Below, in pieces: positions 18,278 to 26,864 of a DNA stretch of 64,000 nucleotides (positions are counted from its first letter, which is position 1; each line of letters begins with the position of its first letter). The notes beneath the pieces are model-generated. The model was not told the DNA's origin. It worked only from the letters and a program-made list of their open reading frames with translations, and ran no database searches. A program made the position numbers and the translations under genes. This stretch comes from Mucilaginibacter sp. (lineage in GTDB: Bacteria; Bacteroidota; Bacteroidia; Sphingobacteriales; Sphingobacteriaceae). The stretch covers positions 140,397 to 204,396 of the forward strand of contig JAUCSE010000021.1 in the NCBI GenBank assembly GCA_030445275.1, read 5' to 3'.

Positions 18278-19522
18278 ATGTTAAAAAGAGTAGTTGTAAC
18301 GGGCTTGGGTGCGCTAACCCCGCTTGGTAATAAAGTAAAAGATTTTTGGAAAAATGTGGTAGCTGGTAAAAGCGGCGCTGCAAGGATCACTCATTTTGAT
18401 CCTGCTTTGTTCCGTACACAGTTCGCCTGTGAGCTAAAAGATTTTATTCCTTCTGATTTTTTGGACCGGGCCGATATAAAGCGGACTGATCCTTTTACCC
18501 AATATGCAATTGTTGCATCAGATGAGGCAATCAAAGATTCAGGGTTTGACTTTGAAAAAATGGATCCGTTTGATGTAGGTGTGATCTGGGGTTCGGGACA
18601 GGGTGGTATGGAAACTTTTGAAGAGCAGGTAACAAATTATGTATCGGGCGATGGACATCCACGCTTCAGTCCGTTCTTTGTACCCAAGCTCATTACCAAT
18701 ATGGCTTCAGGGATGATCTCTATCCGCAACGGTTATATGGGTATAAACTATACCACAGTTTCGGCTTGCGCCACATCGAACACTGCTATAATGGATGCCT
18801 TTAACTATATCAGGTTGGGCAAGGCAAAAGTTATCATCACTGGTGGATCAGAAGCGCCCATCACGGCTGCCTCGTTCGGCGGCTTTAGTTCGATGAAAGC
18901 CATGTCGACCAGGAATGATGATCCCGAAGCAGCTTCGCGACCTTTTGATGTAGATAGGGATGGATTTGTAATGGGCGAGGGGGCCGGCGCTTTAGTATTG
19001 GAAGAGTATGAACACGCTATTAAAAGAGGTGCTCATATTTATGGCGAGGTAAGGGGCGCGGCCATGACAGCTGATGCCTATCATATGACGGCTACACATC
19101 CCGAAGGTTTGGGCGCGGCCAAAGGTATGCAGCTGGCCCTGCAGGAAGCAGGTGCTGCGATAACCGATATTGATTACCTGAATATGCATGCCACATCTAC
19201 CCATGTAGGCGATCTTTCAGAACTTAAAGCCATATTATCGCTTACCAAAAACGAGGAAAATAAGATGCAGATCAGCGCTACCAAATCAATGACCGGGCAC
19301 TTGCTTGGCGCGGCCGGAGCTATTGAGGCTATTATCTGTTTGCTGGCCATGCGCGATGGAGTTATTCCTCCCACTATTAACATCAAACATTTGGACCCGG
19401 CTGTGCCCGATAGCCTGAATATTGTATTAAACGAGGCTATTAATCACCCGGTTAATTTAACCATGAGCAATACTTTTGGCTTTGGCGGGCATAATGGTAT
19501 TGTGGTGTTTGGGAGGGTGTAA
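18278..19522 (+). CDS. fabF: Beta-ketoacyl-ACP synthase II (FabF-type)
   Basis: This cytosolic condensing enzyme has 414 residues and would elongate acyl-ACP with malonyl-ACP. The Cys-His-His triad is visible: C164 in VSACATS, H304 in NMHATSTHVGD, H341 in TGHLLGAAG, with K336 in SATKSMTG. The MGEGAGALVLEE and TFGFGGHN motifs are also intact. The His loop reads HATST where HGTSTP is usual, so this may be a second, divergent FabF. No acpP or other fab gene is next to it, unlike the usual acpP-fabF pair, which suggests a specialised or separately regulated copy. A TetR-like palindrome lies in its promoter. A dispersed repeat follows the stop codon. Confidence 0.92.
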   Translation: MLKRVVVTGLGALTPLGNKVKDFWKNVVAGKSGAARITHFDPALFRTQFACELKDFIPSDFLDRADIKRTDPFTQYAIVASDEAIKDSGFDFEKMDPFDVGVIWGSGQGGMETFEEQVTNYVSGDGHPRFSPFFVPKLITNMASGMISIRNGYMGINYTTVSACATSNTAIMDAFNYIRLGKAKVIITGGSEAPITAASFGGFSSMKAMSTRNDDPEAASRPFDVDRDGFVMGEGAGALVLEEYEHAIKRGAHIYGEVRGAAMTADAYHMTATHPEGLGAAKGMQLALQEAGAAITDIDYLNMHATSTHVGDLSELKAILSLTKNEENKMQISATKSMTGHLLGAAGAIEAIICLLAMRDGVIPPTINIKHLDPAVPDSLNIVLNEAINHPVNLTMSNTFGFGGHNGIVVFGRV

Positions 19523-19535
19523 AAAGATTACCAAC

Positions 19536-19617
19536 TTGTCATCCTGAACGTAGTGAAGGATCTGTTCTCGAACATGCATATCGATTAATAGATGCTTCGC
19601 TACACTCAGCATGACAA
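19536..19617. repeat. Dispersed palindromic repeat, CTGA family, copy 2
   Basis: It starts TTGTCATCCTGAACGTAGTG and ends with a complementary CACTCAGCATGACAA. The inner words AAGGATC and GATGCTTC are shared with the copy at 34574-34637. It occupies nearly the whole gap between the convergent fabF and oxidoreductase genes and could act as a bidirectional transcription barrier. Confidence 0.8.
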
Positions 19618-19624
19618 AAAAGGA

Positions 19625-20479
19625 TTATTTACTGATCTGCTTAATAATAGCAATGATATCTTCATTACCATATTCAGCTTCGGCTTCCTGAAATGTTTGG
19701 TAGGCAACTTTTGCCAATGGTGAGTTCAGGCCCTCTGTTTTAGCCAGGCGCAGATCTTTGGCAATATGTTTTAAGGCAAATGCTGCCTGGTAGTTATCCT
19801 TAATAATGGCGTCGCCCTTTATTTTTGCAAAAACGTTACCCAGCGCACTGTTATTAATAATGTTAAGCATGTCCTCGGTTTTAATATGGTGTTGCTGCGC
19901 AAAAACAATCGCTTCGGCTAAACCTTGTGCATGAAATCCGAGTAAGGTATTAATAGCCAGCTTAGCGGTATTTCCTGCGCCATTGCCGCCTACCAGCAGG
20001 GCCAGTTTGCCCAGTTTCTCCAATACAGGCTTGGCTTGTTCAAAAATATTTTCTTCGCCGCCAACCATGATCACTAGTTGTCCTTCCTCCGCTTGTTTCA
20101 CACTACCCGATACCGGGGCATCCAGGTAATGATTCCCCTGCTCCTTACATAAGGCAGCCATTTCTTTGCTAATACCAGGAGATACGGTACTCATATTAAT
20201 GATGGTTTTACCGGTAGTCTTTGCACTGAGCAGGCCAGCATCGCCATTAAATATTTCGCTGATGGCCTCGTCGTTTGAAACCATGATGAAAACCACGTCG
20301 GTTTGCTGTATTAATTCTTTTGGCGAAGCTGCAATACCAGCGCCAGTAGCTTTTAACGATGCTTCCTTCTCTTTACTACGATTATAAACGGTTACCGGGT
20401 ACCCCGCCTTTATTAGTTGTTGCGAGATTGGGATGCCCATATTGCCAAGACCTATCCAGCCTATCTTTTTTGTACTCAT
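19625..20479 (-). CDS. NAD(P)-dependent beta-hydroxyacid dehydrogenase-like oxidoreductase
   Basis: The 284-residue enzyme belongs to the 3-hydroxyisobutyrate/6-phosphogluconate dehydrogenase superfamily. The N-terminal Rossmann motif is GLGNMG (10-15). The substrate-binding signature is DAPVSGSVKQAEEGQL (about 120-135), and the catalytic Lys is K173 in GNTAKLAINTLL. The all-helical C-terminal domain has normal length. The family reduces or oxidises short beta-hydroxyacids, tartronate semialdehyde or succinic semialdehyde; the exact substrate cannot be read from sequence. The upstream region holds two TTA(A/C)CA...TGRTAA sites resembling the one before the SDR gene, hinting at common control with that gene. 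Confidence 0.88.
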   Translation of the reverse strand: MSTKKIGWIGLGNMGIPISQQLIKAGYPVTVYNRSKEKEASLKATGAGIAASPKELIQQTDVVFIMVSNDEAISEIFNGDAGLLSAKTTGKTIINMSTVSPGISKEMAALCKEQGNHYLDAPVSGSVKQAEEGQLVIMVGGEENIFEQAKPVLEKLGKLALLVGGNGAGNTAKLAINTLLGFHAQGLAEAIVFAQQHHIKTEDMLNIINNSALGNVFAKIKGDAIIKDNYQAAFALKHIAKDLRLAKTEGLNSPLAKVAYQTFQEAEAEYGNEDIIAIIKQISK

Positions 20480-20550
20480 AATGCTATGTTATTTTGTAGA
20501 TGTTTATTTTTTGTGTTATGCAAAGTTTCATAAACTGTATGACAGAACAC

Positions 20551-20645
20551 TTAACAAACTGGTAAAATGTTCTTTACCAGTTGTCATTTTTTATTGTAAC
20601 AAAGATTAGTAACACAAAGGGCATACCACTTAACAAATGATAAAA
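20551..20645. promoter_or_regulatory. Operator candidate region upstream of the oxidoreductase gene
   Basis: AACTGGTAAA at 20557-20566 and TTTACCAGTT at 20573-20582 form a perfect 10-bp inverted repeat with a 6-nt spacer. A further imperfect site TTAACAAATGATAA lies at 20630-20643 within CCACTTAACAAATGATAAAA. The second site matches 18 of 20 bases of the block around 18036-18055. The sites lie 75-165 bp upstream of the minus-strand start at 20479. Confidence 0.55.
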
Positions 20646-20659
20646 ACAATATGGGTATA

Positions 20660-20701
20660 AACAAAAATAGCGGTGGGTTAATTCCCGCCGCTATTTTTGT
20701 T
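20660..20701 (-). terminator. Intrinsic terminator of metK
   Basis: AACAAAAATAGCGGTGGG at 20660-20677 pairs with CCCGCCGCTATTTTTGTT at 20684-20701 over a TTAATT loop, with one G-U pair. On the minus strand the stem is followed by a U-rich arm, 22 bp after the metK stop. The A/T-rich outer arms make it bidirectional in principle. Confidence 0.85.
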
Positions 20702-20722
20702 ATTATATAGTATGATTAAGTT

Positions 20723-21973
20723 TTACAAACCGAAGGCTTGTTTCACTTTATCAACATAATCCAACTTTTCCCAGGTAAACAATTCAACCTCGCGTTTAAG
20801 CTCGCTGCCATCATGGGCAATAAAGGTTTTGGTTACCACCTCGTTTGGTTTACCAAAGTGGCCATAAGCTGCGGTTTCGCTGTAAATAGGATTACGCAGT
20901 TTAAAACGGGTTTCAATAGCGTATGGGGTCATGTTAAAAACTTCCTCTACTTTTTTTGCTATTTCGCCGTCATGCAAGTTAACTTTTGCAGTGCCATAAG
21001 TGTTTACATAAATACCCATTGGCTGGGCAACGCCAATAGCGTATGATACCTGTACCAACACTTCATCGCAAACGCCGGCTGCTACCAGGTTTTTTGCGAT
21101 GTGACGGGTGGCATAGGCTGCAGAACGGTCAACCTTTGAAGGATCTTTACCAGAGAAAGCGCCACCACCATGAGCGCCTTTACCACCATAAGTATCCACA
21201 ATGATCTTACGGCCTGTTAAGCCGGTATCGCCATGTGGCCCGCCGATAACAAATTTACCGGTTGGGTTAATGTGGTATTTGATCTGGTCATTAAAGAAGT
21301 GTGCATATTTAGGATACTTAGCTTCTACCCGCGGAATAAGGATGCTGATAATATCCTTGCTGATTTTGGCCAGCATTGCTTTTTCTTCATCAAAATCGTC
21401 GTGTTGGGTTGATATTACTATCGCATCAATACGCTGTGGTTTATTATCATCGCTGTACTCCAATGTTACCTGCGATTTTGCATCGGGGCGCAGATATTTA
21501 ATCTCGTTGTTTTCACGACGGATGGCAGCCAGTTCAATTAACAGTGCATGTGCAATATCCAATGCCAAAGGCATGTAGTTGTCGGTTTCAACAGTGGCAT
21601 AACCAAACATCATACCCTGGTCGCCGGCACCTTGCTCTTCTTTAGCCTGGCGGTCAACACCCTGGTTAATATCAGGCGATTGCTCATGAATGGCTGATAG
21701 CACACCGCATGAACTGCCGTCAAACATATATTCGCCCTTGGTATAACCAATTTTGTTGATCACCTCACGGGCAATTTTTTGTACATCTAAATAGGCTTTT
21801 GATTTTACTTCGCCGGCTAAAATTACCTGACCAGTTGTAACTAAAGTTTCGCAGGCAACTTTTGAATTGGCATCGAAAGCTAAAAAATGATCAATAAGTG
21901 CGTCTGATATCTGATCTGCAACTTTATCCGGGTGTCCTTCTGATACGGATTCGGACGTAAATAAATATGGCAT
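20723..21973 (-). CDS. metK: S-adenosylmethionine synthetase
   Basis: MetK joins methionine and ATP to make SAM in the cytosol. The 416-residue protein carries the N-terminal [17 protein letters not shown] motif (metal and ATP binding), a [10 protein letters not shown] motif, and the [19 protein letters not shown] loop that closes over the active site, all intact. Length is typical for Bacteroidota. The gene is transcribed alone, divergent from the lipid kinase gene. A leader of about 140 nt separates a TAnnTTTG-type promoter from the start codon and contains a SAM-II-like aptamer at 22042-22113, so SAM feedback is likely. A strong terminator follows the stop. Confidence 0.97.
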   Translation of the reverse strand: MPYLFTSESVSEGHPDKVADQISDALIDHFLAFDANSKVACETLVTTGQVILAGEVKSKAYLDVQKIAREVINKIGYTKGEYMFDGSSCGVLSAIHEQSPDINQGVDRQAKEEQGAGDQGMMFGYATVETDNYMPLALDIAHALLIELAAIRRENNEIKYLRPDAKSQVTLEYSDDNKPQRIDAIVISTQHDDFDEEKAMLAKISKDIISILIPRVEAKYPKYAHFFNDQIKYHINPTGKFVIGGPHGDTGLTGRKIIVDTYGGKGAHGGGAFSGKDPSKVDRSAAYATRHIAKNLVAAGVCDEVLVQVSYAIGVAQPMGIYVNTYGTAKVNLHDGEIAKKVEEVFNMTPYAIETRFKLRNPIYSETAAYGHFGKPNEVVTKTFIAHDGSELKREVELFTWEKLDYVDKVKQAFGL

Positions 21974-22041
21974 ATAAATTTATATAATTTAAATAAAGTA
22001 AATCGAAATGCAGCGTTTTAACGGATCGTAGTAAAAAGAAG

Positions 22042-22113
22042 CGTTGGTTTTAGCACTTTTTTACGTGGTTGCAATCCAGCCCGGTATATATAAGGCAATT
22101 AAATCAGTCCACT
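22042..22113 (-). ncRNA. SAM-II-like riboswitch in the metK leader
   Basis: Read on the minus strand, GTGG is followed by ACTGATTTAATTG, a 20-nt insert, GGATTGCAA, then CCAC (pairing with GTGG as P1), then GTAAAAAAGT and GCTAAAACCAAC. The words CUGAUUUAA, UUGCAA directly before the 3' side of P1, and the 3' GCUAAAA are the conserved core of the SAM-II (metA-motif) aptamer. UUG after UUUAA can pair with CAA after GCUAAAAC for the pseudoknot. The insert between UUUAA and GCAA is longer than in the compact alphaproteobacterial form. The context, 68 nt upstream of metK, agrees. Identified from memory of the consensus, not by a covariance search. Confidence 0.78.
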
Positions 22114-22122
22114 TTCGGGTGG

Positions 22123-22130
22123 CAAAAATA
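22123..22130 (-). promoter_or_regulatory. -7 box candidate of metK
   Basis: TATTTTTG on the minus strand matches TAnnTTTG and ends about 10 nt before the SAM-II-like aptamer. A start site just downstream would put the aptamer at the very 5' end of the mRNA. A convincing -33 TTG at the usual spacing is not seen. Confidence 0.5.
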
Positions 22131-22190
22131 AAACAAATTTCACAAAGCCGAAAATACATTTACTTTTGATGGCTGAAATAATAAACATAA

Positions 22191-23078
22191 TTGAAACGTA
22201 AAGCGTTATTTATAATAAACCCCATATCGGGCGGCAAGAAGAAGGACGGTGTGCCTGAGCTGATAGATCAAAACCTTGATAAAGGAATATTTGATGCAAC
22301 TATTGTTTTTAGTGATGGTATATCGCATGCACGGATAATTGCATCGGAGGCGGTAGATAAGTATGATATAGTGGTAGCCGTTGGTGGCGATGGTACGGTA
22401 AATGAAATAGCATCGGCCATTGTGGGCAGCCATACAGCGCTGGGCATAGTTCCTTACGGATCAGGTAATGGTCTGGCCCGCTTTTTAGGCATTCCCATGA
22501 ATCCGCAGCATGCTATACAAACATTGAGTACCGGCCGGGTTGAAAGCATTGATTCGGCTACGGTAAACGGGCAGCCATTTTTTAACATGTCAGGTATGGG
22601 ATTTGATGCCCACATCAGTGAGGTGTTTTCACATGGGAAAAAGAGAGGTTTTGTATCTTATATTAAGTCATCAATACAAGAAATAGCTAATTATAATGAG
22701 CAGGATTATCATATTGAAGTTGATGGTAAGGTTTACAACCGTAAGGCATTTATGCTGAGTATTGCCAATTCATCACAATATGGCAATAACGCGCATATTT
22801 CTCCGCGTGCTTCGGTACAGGACGGGTTGCTCGATGTTTGTGTGATCAGGAAGTTTCCCTTGTGGCGTTTTCCGGAAATGGGTATCCGCATGCTTACCAA
22901 AACATCCGAGGGTACAAGCTATGTTGAAATTATTCGCGGTAAACAAATTAATGTAACACGGCAAATAGAGGGGCCCATACATTTGGATGGCGAGCCGCAG
23001 ATAATGGGTACAGGTATACATATTAATGTAGTGCCCAACTCGTTAAAGGTTATAGTGGGCCAATCTTATAAAAACTGA
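22191..23078 (+). CDS. Diacylglycerol/sphingolipid kinase family protein (YegS/BmrU type)
   Basis: The 295-residue lipid kinase catalytic-domain protein has [12 protein letters not shown] near the start and the nucleotide-binding GGDGTVNE at 65-72. [13 protein letters not shown] follows at about 88-100, with a C-terminal beta-sandwich. It phosphorylates a lipid or polyprenol-type alcohol at the membrane; the substrate is unknown. The start appears to be TTG at 22191: a stop codon lies directly upstream in the same frame and no ATG precedes the conserved region. A 10-codon ATG frame at 22169-22201 overlaps this start and could couple translation (inference). The SUI1 gene follows after 4 bp. 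Confidence 0.9.
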   Translation: MKRKALFIINPISGGKKKDGVPELIDQNLDKGIFDATIVFSDGISHARIIASEAVDKYDIVVAVGGDGTVNEIASAIVGSHTALGIVPYGSGNGLARFLGIPMNPQHAIQTLSTGRVESIDSATVNGQPFFNMSGMGFDAHISEVFSHGKKRGFVSYIKSSIQEIANYNEQDYHIEVDGKVYNRKAFMLSIANSSQYGNNAHISPRASVQDGLLDVCVIRKFPLWRFPEMGIRMLTKTSEGTSYVEIIRGKQINVTRQIEGPIHLDGEPQIMGTGIHINVVPNSLKVIVGQSYKN

Positions 23079-23082
23079 TATT

Positions 23083-23418
23083 ATGGCTAAGAAGAATTTT
23101 ACAGGTGTAGTTTATTCAACTGATCCCGATTTTCAATACCAGGAAAACGGAGGGCATGCTTCACAGACATTACCACCCCAACAGCAAAATCTTAAAATTT
23201 ATCTTGATCGTAAGGGTGGCGGCAAATTGCTTACCCGTATCACCGGTTTTATAGGTACCGATGCGGATCTGGAGCTTATCGGCAAAAAACTGAAGACAAA
23301 ATGCGGTGTTGGCGGCTCGGTGAAAGATGGTGAAATATTGATACAGGGCGATTTCAGGGATAAAATTTTAATCTTGCTGCAAACAGATGGTTATAAGGCA
23401 AAAAAGGCGGGTGGATAG
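23083..23418 (+). CDS. SUI1/eIF1-like translation factor (YciH family)
   Basis: This 111-residue protein has a disordered 30-residue lead followed by the SUI1 fold: [20 protein letters not shown], then [20 protein letters not shown] and [18 protein letters not shown]. The [12 protein letters not shown] motif is the signature of eIF1/YciH proteins, which affect start-codon selection on the ribosome in eukaryotes and archaea; the bacterial role is less clear. It starts 4 bp after the lipid kinase gene, so the two are cotranscribed, an arrangement without obvious functional logic. Confidence 0.9.
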   Translation: MAKKNFTGVVYSTDPDFQYQENGGHASQTLPPQQQNLKIYLDRKGGGKLLTRITGFIGTDADLELIGKKLKTKCGVGGSVKDGEILIQGDFRDKILILLQTDGYKAKKAGG

Positions 23419-23844
23419 GCTATAATGGGTTTGCGTACATTAAAAAGCCGGGTAATGGGACGGGCTAAGCGTATAATGTACACTAAAACAAAAAAAGCAT
23501 GACGATGTTATATTCCATCACCGGCAATGTTTTATACTTAAAACATTATTTGTAACAGATTAATAACATAATTTAACATAATTTTTATTCCGGATTGCTT
23601 GATAATATAAAAAAAAATGGTTTTCATTGCAAATAATTGTCGTGGCAACACACAATTTTTATGCATTGTTACGTTATTTATGACCAATTAACTACAAAAT
23701 GTAATTTGGTATTAAAAAATTGTAAAGAATAACATAAAAGATTTTTTTATTTCATTAAAATTCTATTTTTGTTATTCACTAATTTAAAAGCACATTTAAC
23801 TAACTTATAATATAAACAAAAACTAAAACTAAAATTTAAAAGTA
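23419..23844. other. Intergenic region holding the exbB operon promoter
   Basis: This 426-bp, strongly AT-rich stretch has no open frame or RNA gene that I can support. TATTTTTG at 23764-23771 matches the TAnnTTTG -7 box, giving a 5' leader of about 70 nt for the exbB operon. No clear terminator follows the SUI1 gene. Confidence 0.5.
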
Positions 23845-24684
23845 ATGGCAAACGCACCAACAAAACCAACTACTCCTGTTAAGAAAGAAAGCTCAAGTGC
23901 ATCGGGCTTGTTTGCATCTTTAACTATTCCAATCTGCCTGATTGTTACTACTCTTATTTACATATTCGTTCTGGGCGATCCAAGCCACTTCAAAGGCGGC
24001 GACAAGACTGCTTTTCCTATAGACATTTTCGGAACTGTATACAGCGGTGGTGTAATCGTACCGGTGATCATGTCATTTCTGTTAATGGTTATCGTTTTCT
24101 CTATCGAGCGTTTCGTAGTAATCGGAAAAGCTTCTGGTACAGGTAGTGTAGATGCTTTTGTTAGAAAGATTCAATCACTATTGAACGCAGGTAACATTCA
24201 AGGAGCATCAGCAGAATGTGATAAACAAAAAGGTTCTGTAGCAAACGTTATCAAATCAGCACTGAAAAAATATGCTGAAATGGAAGCTGAGCCAAATCTT
24301 GACGTTGACCAGAAAACTTTGGCTATCCAGAAAGATATTGAAGAAGCAACCGCTTTAGAAATGCCAATGTTAGAGCAAAACTTAACTATCATTGCTACTT
24401 TGGTATCAATCGGTACATTAACCGGTCTGTTAGGTACGGTTGTGGGTATGATCAAGGCCTTCGGTTCATTAGCGGTATCAGGTGTACCAAACCAGATCGA
24501 ACTATCTGCACACATTTCTGAAGCTTTGATCAATACAGCATTCGGTATCAGTACTTCGGCTGTTTCTATCGTAATGTACAACGTATTTACATCAAAAATT
24601 GACAAGTTGACTTACGCTATTGACGAAGCTGGATTTAGCATTGTACAAACATTTGCTTCATCACACAAAAATGCCAACAGATAA
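23845..24684 (+). CDS. exbB: ExbB/TolQ/MotA family proton channel protein
   Basis: The 279-residue inner-membrane protein has a hydrophobic segment near residues 25-48, a second helix at about 68-95 running into SIERFVVIGKA, a cytoplasmic stretch of about 80 residues, and two C-terminal helices (IATLVSIGTLTGLLGTVVGM and a GISTSAVSIVMYN segment). The GLLGTVVGM motif marks the proton-conducting TM. With ExbD it harvests proton motive force for TonB. It leads the cluster exbB-exbD-exbD-tonB; a 124-bp gap to exbD suggests some differential expression. The cluster likely energises SusC-type receptors such as the one at 47970. Confidence 0.94.
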   Translation: MANAPTKPTTPVKKESSSASGLFASLTIPICLIVTTLIYIFVLGDPSHFKGGDKTAFPIDIFGTVYSGGVIVPVIMSFLLMVIVFSIERFVVIGKASGTGSVDAFVRKIQSLLNAGNIQGASAECDKQKGSVANVIKSALKKYAEMEAEPNLDVDQKTLAIQKDIEEATALEMPMLEQNLTIIATLVSIGTLTGLLGTVVGMIKAFGSLAVSGVPNQIELSAHISEALINTAFGISTSAVSIVMYNVFTSKIDKLTYAIDEAGFSIVQTFASSHKNANR

Positions 24685-24808
24685 TAAATATATAGGTTAA
24701 TTAGCTTTCGTCCCCCCATTTATTTATCCCATATAATAATCAGGACTAATATGTATGTGTGGATGTTATAATTATTGAATTCTATATATTTTTAAAAAAA
24801 AATCAAAT

Positions 24809-25438
24809 ATGGCAAGGATAAAAGTTCCTAGAAAGAGTACAGCGATTGACATGACCGCCATGTGCGACGTGGCCTTCCTGTTGCTGACTTTCTTTATAAT
24901 GACCGCGAAAGTACGTACCGAAGATCCGGTTCCGATTGACATGCCAAAATCGTCAATACAACAGCCGATCCCGGAGTCAGACTTCGCTACCATTTCTGTG
25001 GGTTCACAGAAAGCATTTTTTGGAATAGAGGGAATAAACCTGCGTAAACAAACCTTAACTCAAATGGCTGAAATTTATAAACAGACATTTACCCCTGATG
25101 AGTTGACCAAGTTTTCTTCTTTGACATCTGTAGGTGTTCCCTTTAATCAGCTACATCAGTTTCTTGCTTTATCACCTGATGACCAAAAAAAATATAACAA
25201 ACCAGGTATTCCCCGCGATTCTGTAAGCAACGAGTTGTTTAACTGGATACGTGAGGCCCGTAAAGCTACTGTAGCATTGGATAATGTTCAACTTCGTATA
25301 GCTATAAAAGGCGACAGCAAAGAAGAATACCCGGTTATTAAGGATGTTGTAGGCATTTTGCAAAAGCAAAAAGTGAACAAGTTTAGTTTAATAACAAACT
25401 TAGGCAGCGGTGCAAATACAGCTGCCCCTAAAAAATAA
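24809..25438 (+). CDS. exbD: ExbD biopolymer transport protein with insertion
   Basis: One N-terminal membrane helix (DMTAMCDVAFLLLTFFIMTA) carries the Asp needed for proton use, as in all ExbD/TolR proteins. A periplasmic domain ends in KGDSKEEYPVIKDVVGILQK, the typical ExbD C-terminal fold. The protein has 209 residues against about 140 for the family. The extra 60-70 residues (about 90-155, including TPDELTKFSSL and GIPRDSVSNELFNWIREA) sit inside the periplasmic domain. The gene is followed after 6 bp by a second exbD, so two different ExbD subunits may share one ExbB pentamer. Confidence 0.92.
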   Translation: MARIKVPRKSTAIDMTAMCDVAFLLLTFFIMTAKVRTEDPVPIDMPKSSIQQPIPESDFATISVGSQKAFFGIEGINLRKQTLTQMAEIYKQTFTPDELTKFSSLTSVGVPFNQLHQFLALSPDDQKKYNKPGIPRDSVSNELFNWIREARKATVALDNVQLRIAIKGDSKEEYPVIKDVVGILQKQKVNKFSLITNLGSGANTAAPKK

Positions 25439-25444
25439 AAGATC

Positions 25445-25990
25445 ATGGCAGAATTAGACACCTCCGGGGGAGGCAAACATAAGGGCGGGAAAGTTCGCAG
25501 TAAAAAGCAATCCACCCGCGTTGATTTAACAGCGATGGTTGATTTAGCGTTCCTATTGATCACTTTCTTTATCATGACAACAACATTGGCCAAGCCAAAA
25601 GCGATGGACCTTGCAATGCCTGATAAGGATGAAAAAACCAAAGATCAGTTACCTATCGCAGCATCGCGTTCGTTAACCTTGTTATTAGGGAGCAACGATA
25701 AATTAGAATGGTATTTGGGTGAGCCTGGCAAATCAGCTCCAGAAATAATCGGCTACGGTAAAGATAATTTACGTAAACTGCTTATTGACAAGAGCAAAGA
25801 AGTACTGGAAAAAACCGGTAAGGCTGTATTTGTTGTAATTAAACCAAGTGATAAATCAACGTACAAAAATATGGTTGGTGTACTTGATGAGATAAATATC
25901 ACTAATATTACAATGTATGGTATTGTTGATATTACACCTTCTGAAATTGCTGATTTACAGAAGAACAACATATATAATGATACTAAATAA
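25445..25990 (+). CDS. exbD: Second ExbD biopolymer transport protein
   Basis: This 181-residue protein has a basic N-terminal tail (KHKGGKVRSKKQS) before the single TM helix VDLTAMVDLAFLLITFFIMT with its conserved Asp. A periplasmic domain follows that ends PSDKSTYKNMVGVLDEINIT, the ExbD fold. It is shorter than the first copy and carries a different insertion (about residues 60-105, LPIAASRSLTLLLGSNDKLE). The two paralogs lie 6 bp apart. Bacteroidota commonly carry tandem exbD genes; the pair probably forms a heteromeric ExbD dimer (inference). Confidence 0.92.
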   Translation: MAELDTSGGGKHKGGKVRSKKQSTRVDLTAMVDLAFLLITFFIMTTTLAKPKAMDLAMPDKDEKTKDQLPIAASRSLTLLLGSNDKLEWYLGEPGKSAPEIIGYGKDNLRKLLIDKSKEVLEKTGKAVFVVIKPSDKSTYKNMVGVLDEINITNITMYGIVDITPSEIADLQKNNIYNDTK

Positions 25991-26029
25991 TTTAAAATAA
26001 CGTTATAAACAACCATTAAATCTTAAAAG

Positions 26030-26860
26030 ATGTTTGGATCAAAATTAGACATATTAGATCAGAAATGGATCGACGTTGTTTTTAGTAGCAGAAATAAGGC
26101 CTATGGGGCTTATGAGCTGAGAAGGGATAACTCCAAGAATACATCAAGGGCGCTTATTATAGCAATCATTGTGTTTGTATTTGTTGTTGCTTTACCTACT
26201 ATTATCAACAAAATCCAGGGATTTATCCCTAAAGCTGATCAAAAAGTAAAGATAACAGACGTAGTGCTGTTGCCACCGCCACCGGTGGATCAAACTAAAA
26301 AACCACCTCCACCGCCGCCAGAACCACCTAAACCAAAGGTTGATCAGGTTCGTTTCCCTCCTCCGGTTGTAAAACCAGATAATGAGGTTAAAGAAAAAGA
26401 TCCACCAACCGTTAAGGAACTTCAGGTTGCTGACCCTGGTCAGAAAGATCAGAAAGGTGATCCTAACGCTGATATCAGAATTGATGAGCCGGTAGGTAAC
26501 TCTGATATTAAGCAAGTGGTTGAGGCCGATCCTAACCAGATCTTTACTTCAGTTGAGCAGATTCCGGAATTTCCGGGAGGTTTGGATAAGTTTGGAGCTT
26601 ACTTAAGTAAATCCATCAGATACCCTGCCGTAGCCCGCGAAAACGGTACACAAGGACGCGTAATCGTTACCTTCGTTGTGGAACGCGACGGTTCATTAAC
26701 TGATATTAAAGTTACCAGAGGTATCGGTAGCGGTTGCGATGAAGAAGCAGTTCGTGTATTGAAAAATTCACCAAAATGGAAACCTGGTATACAAAACGGT
26801 CGTCCGGTTCGTGTACAATACAGCGTTCCAATTAGCTTTACATTAGCAAGCGATAATTAG
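26030..26860 (+). CDS. tonB: TonB energy transducer
   Basis: The 276-residue protein has a cytoplasmic lead typical of Bacteroidota TonB (DVVFSSRNKAYGAYELRRDN) and one TM helix at about 45-65. A proline-rich periplasmic spacer follows (PPPPPVDQTKKPPPPPPEPP), then a TonB_C domain in the last 90 residues (FPGGLDKFGAYLSKSIRYP, GRVIVTFVVERDGSLTDIKV, and VPISFTL at the end). It transmits energy from ExbB/ExbD to outer-membrane TonB-dependent receptors. It lies 39 bp after the second exbD and 4 bp before a small membrane protein gene. Confidence 0.94.
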   Translation: MFGSKLDILDQKWIDVVFSSRNKAYGAYELRRDNSKNTSRALIIAIIVFVFVVALPTIINKIQGFIPKADQKVKITDVVLLPPPPVDQTKKPPPPPPEPPKPKVDQVRFPPPVVKPDNEVKEKDPPTVKELQVADPGQKDQKGDPNADIRIDEPVGNSDIKQVVEADPNQIFTSVEQIPEFPGGLDKFGAYLSKSIRYPAVARENGTQGRVIVTFVVERDGSLTDIKVTRGIGSGCDEEAVRVLKNSPKWKPGIQNGRPVRVQYSVPISFTLASDN

Positions 26861-26864
26861 GATA

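Noticed and set aside
21201..21578. 125-aa open frame antisense to metK
   Set aside because: Lies fully inside metK, which has all its catalytic motifs; no independent sign of coding.
24198..24605. 135-aa open frame antisense to exbB
   Set aside because: Shadow of a conserved ExbB gene; no motif or start signal.
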